64,000 bases of DNA from Liriodendron chinense (taxonomy: Eukaryota > Streptophyta > Magnoliopsida > Magnoliales > Magnoliaceae): the NCBI GenBank assembly GCA_003013855.2, contig ML058577.1:1116001-1180000 (forward strand), in the 5' to 3' direction. A program made the translations under genes and the position numbers. Positions 57,856 to 64,000 of this stretch are shown one piece after another. The notes beneath the pieces are model-generated. The model was not told the DNA's origin, did no database searches, and saw only the letters and a list, made by a program, of their open reading frames with translations. Every line of letters begins with the position of its first letter. Position 1 is the first letter of the stretch.

Positions 57856-58240
57856 TCACACGACCCCAATACCATTTGGGGTAGGAAATTTGACACACAG
57901 ATATGAAGGGTGCAAGGCTGCCCCAATCTTAGTAAGAGACGGCTGCCCCAAAAGGGCATTGTATGCTGATTTTCGATCCACCACGAGGAAGTTTACGAAA
58001 ACGGTAGTCTTCGTTGAATTCTCTCCAAAAGTAACTGGGAGATCAATACTTCCTTCAGGTGTAACTACCTCACCTCCGAAACCGACGAGGGGGGTCGAAA
58101 CTGGCTTGAGTAGGCTTCTGGCAAGTGCCATCTTGGAAAGCCTCCAAGTATAGAATATCGGCTGAGCTACCTGTATCCACCATAATTCGATGTGTCAGAT
58201 AATTTGATACCTTTAATGTGACTACGATGGAATCTTCATG
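57856..58240 (-). pseudogene. Gypsy protease, frameshifted
   Basis: The active-site MVDTGSSADILYLEAF has its DTG at 58177-58169 and lies in the gag frame. The rest (LLKPVSTPLVGFGGE ... NALLGQPSL) is in the RT frame, starting near 58131. A small deletion near 58130-58140 therefore breaks the enzyme. The segment ends in TGA, plausibly a CGA-to-TGA change. Confidence 0.88.
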
Positions 58241-58450
58241 AGGGAAGTGAATTCCTGCTGCATCTTCGAGGGTGAAAGAAATGGGAGGATGGCTGGCTTT
58301 TGACGAGCTGGGCGTCTGTTCCAGCCAATAGATTTGCTGGGGTTCTTTGGACGCCTTTCGAGCGTATGCTTTTCTTGAAGCTTGAGAGTCGCCCCCGCAA
58401 GCTGGTCCTCCGACGATGGTGTGGATTTCTCCCGTAGGCTCAGCGTCCTC

Positions 58451-59962
58451 TTAGTTAGTTTGACGATGAGGTTGTTCCTTTTGGCGAGATGAGGTCTTCG
58501 CCCTTTCTGGTGATTGATTTTTACGAGCAACATAATCCTGGAGATGGCCTTTTCGAATAAGGGCTTCGATATGGTCTCGTAGAGAGATGCAGTCTTGGGT
58601 TCTATGCCCGTGATCTTTGTGGAAGTAACAGAACTTACTCTTGTCTCTCTTTTCAGAATCGGATTTGATCTTTGCAGGCCACTTTACATATGGCTTGTGT
58701 TTAATCTCCATTAGAACATTTTCATGAGACCGATTAAGAGGAGTGTAGTTATGATATTTACCAGAATAAGGCTTCTTGGGAGAACGATCGCGTTGATCAC
58801 GACGATATTTTTTATCTGTAGAAGAGGCTCCTTCTGGCTTGCGTTTCTTACCCTGTACTCCATGGCGTGTTAATGCGACTTCTTCTGCATTGATATACTT
58901 CTGAGCTTTGGCTTGGAACTCTGCCATAGTTTTTGGAGGGCTCTTATCTAAAGCAAACCTGAATTTCTCGCTCGTTATTCCGGCTATGAGGGTTGTAAGA
59001 CCTTTTTTTTCAGTATAACTCTCAGTTTGGACGACTTCGGCAGTAAACCGTACTGTGAACTCCTTTATTGTCTCCCCATGCTGTTGTTTTAGATCCATCA
59101 GATGGGAGGCTGGCTTCTTAGTGTGAATGCTTCCCATGAATTGAGAAAGGAATATTTCCGATAACTGGGAAAAGGAGCTGATGGAACGAGGCTTTAATCC
59201 CCGGAACCACGTACGATCTGCTTCCTTCAATGTTAGGGAGAAAGCCCTACACATGATTTCTGAGCCATGTCCCTCCAACTCCATGAGAGACCTATATGTT
59301 TCTAGATGTTCAAGAGGATCACCAGTACTTGTATACGGGGTGATAACAGGCGTTCGATACTTTTTAGGTAACGGTGCCTCCATAACCTCGCTAGTAAAGG
59401 GAGACTCGGATTGATGTATCGCCGCCATGATGGTAGATGGCCGATTTGCCTGGTATTGCTGTTCCATGACATCAAAACGATCATGGATTCTTTTGAGATC
59501 TCCTTCCCATGGTAGGGTAGAGCCTGAAGTTTCGGCGGTGGAGCCCTGAGGTTGAGGTTGTCGAGACGAACTAGAATGTATAGAATGTGGAAACGGCACA
59601 GGGAGATGGCTGCCAAGTGATGGGACCTGTGGTTCGTCCATAAAATGTTTGGATGCCACTGGTATGAGCTGCGGTGGTAACCCCTCGGAAGGTTGTCTCT
59701 GCGGTTCGGGGAAATGCTGATCAAGCCGATTCGACAGGGCCTGAACTCCGGCATTTAGAGTTAGAAGAGTATTTCCGAGGAAACGCAGGACATCGTCTTG
59801 ATTTCCAGAAGCCTCCAATAATGGGTTTGCTGATGGTATATTTGGGGCTCCTTAAGGGATATTCGTCGAAGTGGGTGGAAGAGTAGGTATGGAATCCGTC
59901 TCATCGGGCGGAGGTGGTGCCTGCCTTGAAGTCGAAGGATGAACAACCTTTTTAGGAGGCAT
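58451..59962 (-). pseudogene. Gypsy gag, one early nonsense codon
   Basis: The likely start MPPKKVVHP is at 59962. Codon 37 is TAA (59854-59852), after which the same frame is open for over 460 codons. It contains a retrotransposon gag domain (FRGLKPRSISSFSQLSEIF, LMDLKQQHGETIKEFTVRF) and the Tat-type zinc-knuckle variant CYFHKDHGHRTQDC followed by IEALIRKGHL. A TAA at 58453-58451 ends gag. The frame after it still reads IHTIVGGPACGG, a sequence usually fused to gag-pro in this lineage. That stop may therefore be either the natural end of gag or another mutation. Confidence 0.92.
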
Positions 59963-60017
59963 CGCAGAAGGATTTTAATCGGTGGTAAGAATGATTGATT
60001 TGACGATCAAGTCGTTT

Positions 60018-60033
60018 CCCACAGACGGCGCCA
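60018..60033 (-). other. Gypsy primer-binding site
   Basis: Minus-strand TGGCGCCGTCTGTGGG, three bases after the 5' LTR. Its TGG start matches pairing to a tRNA 3' CCA. Which tRNA is not determined. Confidence 0.8.
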
Positions 60034-60259
60034 AACTGTTAACGTCAGATTCTGTAACAGGATCCTCCGGTCGTTCACCTTCTCTCCAACAGGGATTTCC
60101 TCCGCCAGACTTGTAAAGAGACAGAAAGCAACTAAGGGTGGCTGATGTCCAGCCGTTAGCCCTCCGATGCTTAAGTCAGGCAAAGCAAGAAGAATAGTCG
60201 AGCAAAGCGAGACCAGGGATTGAATATTGTGTGTACCTTTCTCTTAATGGAGTCATCCC

Positions 60260-60267
60260 TTTATATA
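60260..60267 (-). promoter_or_regulatory. TATA box of the 5' LTR (element promoter)
   Basis: Minus-strand TATATAAA identical to the 3' LTR copy. Transcription would start some 25-35 bp further, near 60230 (inference). Confidence 0.7.
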
Positions 60268-60470
60268 GATCTGAAGCGATCCAATCTGTTACGTAAGATA
60301 TCGAGATCCCGCTGATTTCGTGTACGATATGGGATCCCGCTGATTTCGTGGGATAAGATCCTTATCCTTAGAGACGAGATCTAACCCAATTACTTATTTT
60401 GGCAATCACGTTCCTTGATATCGATCTCTTGAGATTCGGAACCACAAGAGAAGATAAGCCCAAAATCGAC

Positions 60471-60737
60471 TTATACAGGCTGCTGGTAGGCGTGGTAGTA
60501 GCGCTGATTGCTCATGTATAGCTGGAAGCCGTAGTTGGAGTCATAACCGGCGAAAAGGAAGGAGACGCCGAAGGAGCGGAGACCACTAAACTGGGTGTAG
60601 CCCTGCTTGGTGTCACAGAGGGATTGGACAAGCTGCTCGACGGGAATCGGGTGCTGGTACTGAAGGCAAAGGGGTATCGCCACAGAAAAAGCTGTTCGCA
60701 TGTTGGAATAAGGTCGCGAGTCCAAGTGCTCGCTCAT
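60471..60737 (-). pseudogene. PAC1: Captured 20S proteasome alpha-4 (PAC1/PSMA4) fragment in the 5' LTR
   Basis: Second copy of the frame at 52794-53060, also fully open, with matching residues at 60662-60507. It differs at two residues near the start (Asn2 to Ser, Ile13 to Met). The alpha-4 part is unchanged at protein level between the two LTRs. LTR duplication during reverse transcription explains the two copies, so the capture predates this insertion. Confidence 0.82.
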
Positions 60738-60875
60738 TCAGATGTAACACTTTTCAATGACTTGTGAGAATGTCTGCTCGCAGATCAAGAAGGGAGTCTC
60801 TGCTTTGCTTTATCTGACTATCGGCTATGGGAGCTCGAGGCCTTGCGAATAGGTGCTCCGTATTTACCCATCCTG

Positions 60876-61022
60876 CGACTCTCGAACAGCTTATCTCGAG
60901 AGTCGAGTGGGCGTCCCGCACTTACCCAATTTTGTGACTCTCGAGCATATGATCTCGAGAGTCGAATGGGCGTTCCGTATTTACTCGATCTGCGACTCTC
61001 GCTCAGATGATCTCGAGAGTCG
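60876..61022. repeat. Three tandem hairpins in the 5' LTR U3
   Basis: Counterpart of 53199-53345. The middle left stem has one change (TGTGACTCTCGA). Confidence 0.88.
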
Positions 61023-61078
61023 GATGGGCGTCCGCGTAAAATCAGCTAAGTTGGATCTCCATCATTTTGCCTATAACA

Positions 61079-61083
61079 AGTGC
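61079..61083. repeat. Target duplication AGTGC (right of gypsy)
   Basis: Perfect match to 52355-52359. Confidence 0.9.
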
Positions 61084-61152
61084 TGACAACATCAATGCTG
61101 AGCTGGACCAATCAGGTGGTCGGCAAACAGGAAAATCTTGTTGAGGCCGAGT
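61084..61152. repeat. Right arm of the palindrome split by the gypsy insertion
   Basis: 'TGAGCTGGACCAATC', 'GGCAAACAGGAAAATC' and 'TTGAGGCC' mirror 52277-52325. Confidence 0.75.
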
Positions 61153-61269
61153 GGACAGTCCAGACTCCATGGAAATATAATAAATGCATCAAGGCGGGCC
61201 GCAGATGAGGTCGGAACTACACCTAATCTGATCCCATATTCTATCTCGCAAAGGACTTTGGTAGATCCT

Positions 61270-62415
61270 TGATTGTGGGGCCCATTGTGATGTATGTGCC
61301 TTAAATCCAACACCGTTCATCCGTTTTACCAGCACATTTTAGGTATGATCACGAAATGAAGTAGATCCAAATCTCAGGTGGACCACACCATAGTAAATAG
61401 TGATGATTGACCATTAAAAACTTTATGGGTCACAAATTTTTTGTATCAAGCTTATATTTACGTGGTACCTTCATTCAGGCCCTCGTGACCTTATGAACAG
61501 GTTGGATGGAAAATAAACATTCCTGTGGAACTCAATGAGTTTTTAACGGTGGGTATTCAATCACCATTGTTTCATGTCGTGTAGTCTAGGGTTGTGCATG
61601 GTTCGGTCGATTCGGTTTTGAGGGGCCATACCCAACCAAACCGATTCATTCGATTTGAATATTTAACGACCGAACTGAACTGATGAAGCCTCACTAACCA
61701 AACCAAACCGGATAAATTCTGGTCGATTTGATTTTATCGGTTTCATGACAACGTTCAAAAAATTAAGAAGATTCAAATATCTGTAGACCACCAATATAAA
61801 AATTGGTGAATGTCCATTAAAACTTTTATAATTATAGGCTACAAAAGTTTTGGATCAATTTGAAAGTGAAATTTAACTTTTCCCTTCATCAAAGTTTGCT
61901 TGACCTTATCATCAGGTTGGATGACAAATACACATTCCAAATCTTCTTCAAGTGGGCCTTAGGATATTTTTAATGGCGAGCACTCAATCAACACTGTTTC
62001 CTATGGTGTGGTCCACTTAAGATTTGGATTTGATTAATTTTTTGGAGTACATCCTATAAGATGCTGAGAAAACGAATGATCGGCATGAATATATAAGATA
62101 TTAATATATGTATATATATATTGTTGGTTCCATTGGTTGAAAGCGGTTTATAATTTTCATAAACCGACAATCAGACTGGCAATTTTAGTTTTAATATAAA
62201 ATGTCAAACCGATTCGAAGTAGAATGGAAAACCGAACTGATAAGTTCAGTCCGGCTTGGTCGGTTTTATTGATTTGATCCGCTTTTTTAACAGCCCTAGT
62301 ATGGTCCCCCTGAATTTAGTTCTACTTCATTTTAAAGATTATGCCCTAAAATGAGCTTTAAAAACGGATGGACGGAGTGGGTGTAAGGCAAATACATCAC
62401 GGGGACCAGTGTAGC
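61270..62415. mobile_element. Fold-back MITE interrupted by a hAT-like element
   Basis: The left arm (61270-61586) opens 'GGGGCCCATTGTGATGTATG' and the right arm (62299-62415) ends 'GGATGGACGGAGTGG ... AATACATCACGG'. The middle is split by 61587-62298. Confidence 0.6.
61587..62298. mobile_element. hAT-like element with nested fold-back
   Basis: The ends TAGGGTTGTGCATGG and TTTAACAGCCCTA are inverted. The flanks GTGTAGTC (61579-61586) and GTATGGTC (62299-62306) are an imperfect 8-bp duplication, both derivable from the family's GTGTGGTC. Ends are rich in 'TTCGGTCGATTCGGTTTT' type sequence. The interior (about 61760-62100) is another fold-back fragment. Confidence 0.6.
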
Positions 62416-62419
62416 CGCA

Positions 62420-63365
62420 CGTAATGAGTCTCATGGCTGGAGCACACGCCTACACCAATCTGGCACGTGTCGATCCCTGCTAACATGCGCCGCTTACTCT
62501 CCAGAAACATAACAGCAACAGACTCGGGAGGAGACGAAGGAAGGCTTGGTGTGCGCAAACAACCACCCGCGCAGGCAAGAAAGAGCCATTCTCGTTCATA
62601 CTCATTTTCGTTTGGTAAGGAAACAAACTCCATTTTCCTTTTTTATTACTAATTTTCATTCACTTTGCTTCCTAATCATCCCACACATTCCTTTCAACTG
62701 AGTCTTATACATGTAAATTCCAAAAGACTGAAATAGAAAAGATTGTGGGCTGAGAATTCAGTACTAGATTTCTCAATAAAATAGAAGATAAAGAGAGAGA
62801 AGAGACTCTTGAGTATAACCCAACAGCCCTCTTGCTAGAATTCACTTCGAAGAAAACAATCAGTAGAGAGATGGAATGGGAGTGTCTGTATGTATGTTGT
62901 TGAGGTAATGGAATGGGAAATTCTTCTAAACAACAATAAATTAACAGTGAGATGGAAGGTAATAAGACAGCTGTAGATGTTTCTGAGTTCTTGCTGGGAC
63001 GAGGCACAGACGTAGTCGCTCTCTTTGATATAGTTCACGCCCCTGGGTAGAATCCACCTGCTCAGCATATATGGTGACTGCAGCTTGCACAGGCTGCTGA
63101 AACCTAAAACCAAAAACCACCATCATACTTTCTTCATGCGCCCACTGAAAAGAAGAAAGAATTTTGGAGTGAAGAGGAATTGATTTTTTATTTGTTGGGA
63201 TGAAACCCTAAAAGGCCTTTTTCTCTATTTAAAGTTGCTTAGGTCCAATGTGGGACTAACTTTTGCACTTGAAAGGTGAAAAAAGTAATGCATAACTATT
63301 TCTATTTTTTGTACATTTAAATTTTGAAAATACCCCACCATTTGTATGGCCTATCACCTTATTTA
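62420..63365. other. No supported gene
   Basis: Minus-strand open frames near 62941-63126 have no domain I recognise. An acceptor-like CAG precedes them near 63150, but no partner exon can be seen. Confidence 0.35.
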
Positions 63366-63370
63366 GAGAG

Positions 63371-63761
63371 TAAGGTGTCGTTTGATAAACTGAAAAATAA
63401 GCTCTGAAATTTAATTTAAGTGTTGGAGACTTTTTTTTTTTTTTTTTGAAGAGTAACGGAATTTAATTTAAGTGTTGAAAACTTGAAGTGCTGCATTGTA
63501 ATTTTGAAATAATTTTAAAGATATCTTAGTCAAAAGTGAAAAGAAATTTTAATGCACTACCACTTTCAGCATTTAGCATTAGGTGAAGGGGGTGGAGCTG
63601 AAAAAAGACCCATATTTTCAGTGAAAATTATTTAAGCACTTAATAAGTTGGATTTGCCAAATGGTTTGAATCAGTGAAAATCAATGAAAATATCAAATTG
63701 CAGTGATAAGTGCTGAAAGTAAGTTTTATCAAATGGCCAACTTTATCAAACGGCGTCTAAG
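63371..63761. mobile_element. hAT-type MITE
   Basis: The left 'AGGTGTCGTTTGATAAAC' and right 'TTTATCAAACGGCGTCT' are inverted termini of the common plant 'GGTGTCGTTTG' MITE type. The interior is AT-rich with a poly-T run. TAAGG adjoins both ends, but a full 8-bp duplication is not clear. Confidence 0.6.
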
Positions 63762-64000
63762 GATTACAAGGTTTCCTTGATCTACTTTGAAACAAAACCC
63801 TAAAGAGATGCTGCTTCCTAACCAAGTAATAATAAAAAACAAACTTCTAAAACAATAAGAAACTAATTAGAAACAAAGAAAGAAGCCACGTGTGATTAGT
63901 GGGACCCCATCCGGGCCTCACATGTGTGGTGCATGCAGCATTCACATTTTGGATGGTGTCCATCAAGCTCTTTTGATGAAGGATTGAAACTCATATAGGA
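63762..64000. other. Unassigned right edge
   Basis: No gene seen. 'GGGACCCCATCC' near 63901 may start another fold-back copy running out of the window. Confidence 0.4.

Larger units (their letters stand above)
52360..61078 (-). mobile_element. Tat-lineage Ty3/gypsy LTR retrotransposon, full length but coding-defective
   Basis: Two LTRs of exactly 1042 bp (52360-53401 and 60037-61078) are bracketed by the perfect duplication AGTGC (52355-52359 and 61079-61083). The minus-strand order is gag, PR, RT, RNaseH, a second RNaseH, IN, non-coding 3' region. The primer site TGGCGCCGTCTGTGGG lies at 60018-60033, and the polypurine tract ACTTGGGGGGCATC at 53402-53415. The second RNaseH after the first, and the primer site, place it in the Tat group (family knowledge). 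I count roughly 17 differences between the LTRs by eye and no indel, so the insertion is fairly recent. Several stops and two frameshifts disable the coding region. Confidence 0.95.
60037..61078 (-). repeat. Gypsy 5' LTR (with captured proteasome fragment)
   Basis: Same layout as the 3' LTR: hairpins at about 61022-60876, the proteasome-like frame at 60737-60471, TATA at 60267-60260. It ends directly before the primer site. Confidence 0.95.

Noticed and set aside
62941..63150. Possible minus-strand coding exon with acceptor-like CAG
   Set aside because: Two frames overlap, no domain is recognised and no partner exon is visible. I could not support a gene.

Overview
The window looks like nuclear DNA of a woody flowering plant. 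Supporting points are a spliced IQD gene (a land-plant calmodulin-binding family), Ty1/copia and Tat-type Ty3/gypsy elements, TRIMs, tRNA-derived SINEs, hAT and Mutator MITEs, and very low gene density. A fold-back repeat family built on 'GGGCCCCACCATGATGTATGTG ... CCGTCCATCC' is everywhere. I associate it with magnoliid-type genomes, but that is a weak inference and I do not name a species.

Layout. 1-540 is unassigned. 546-4768 is a 4.2-kb LTR-like unit (TG...CA) with a perfect 5-bp duplication TTAGC, best read as a solo LTR. 6638-8007 is a hAT-like element (8-bp duplication GTCGGATG) with a fold-back MITE nested inside and a 110-bp duplication across its right edge. 9.1-24.1 kb is a graveyard of fold-back MITEs, with a Mutator-type MITE (18036-18591, 9-bp duplication), two TRIMs (14602-14960 and 19909-20295) and a SINE.

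24.7-32.2 kb holds the only clear host gene: an IQD2-like gene on the plus strand with a 5' leader intron, five coding exons (479 aa) and an intact IQ67 domain. Its introns carry LINE tails, a MITE and microsatellites.

32-40 kb has a SINE with a 16-bp duplication (34123-34265), a fold-back MITE, decayed copia gag and RT fragments, and a 70-bp minisatellite. 40245-48414 is a decayed Ty1/copia element whose RT is split by a 1432-bp solo LTR (43986-45417, duplication CTCAC). 49-52 kb is more fold-back debris.

52360-61078 is a complete but mutated Tat-lineage Ty3/gypsy element on the minus strand: two 1042-bp LTRs, duplication AGTGC, and gag, PR, RT, RNaseH, a second RNaseH and IN. Each LTR contains an open frame with about 52 codons that read as plant 20S proteasome subunit alpha-4 (PAC1/PSMA4), so a host gene fragment has been captured inside the U3 of a retrotransposon. 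This is the most striking finding. 61.1-64 kb returns to nested hAT/MITE debris.

The host gene and the transposons do not form a pathway. The window shows one regulatory-scaffold gene inside layered, nested insertions whose order can be read from target-site duplications.
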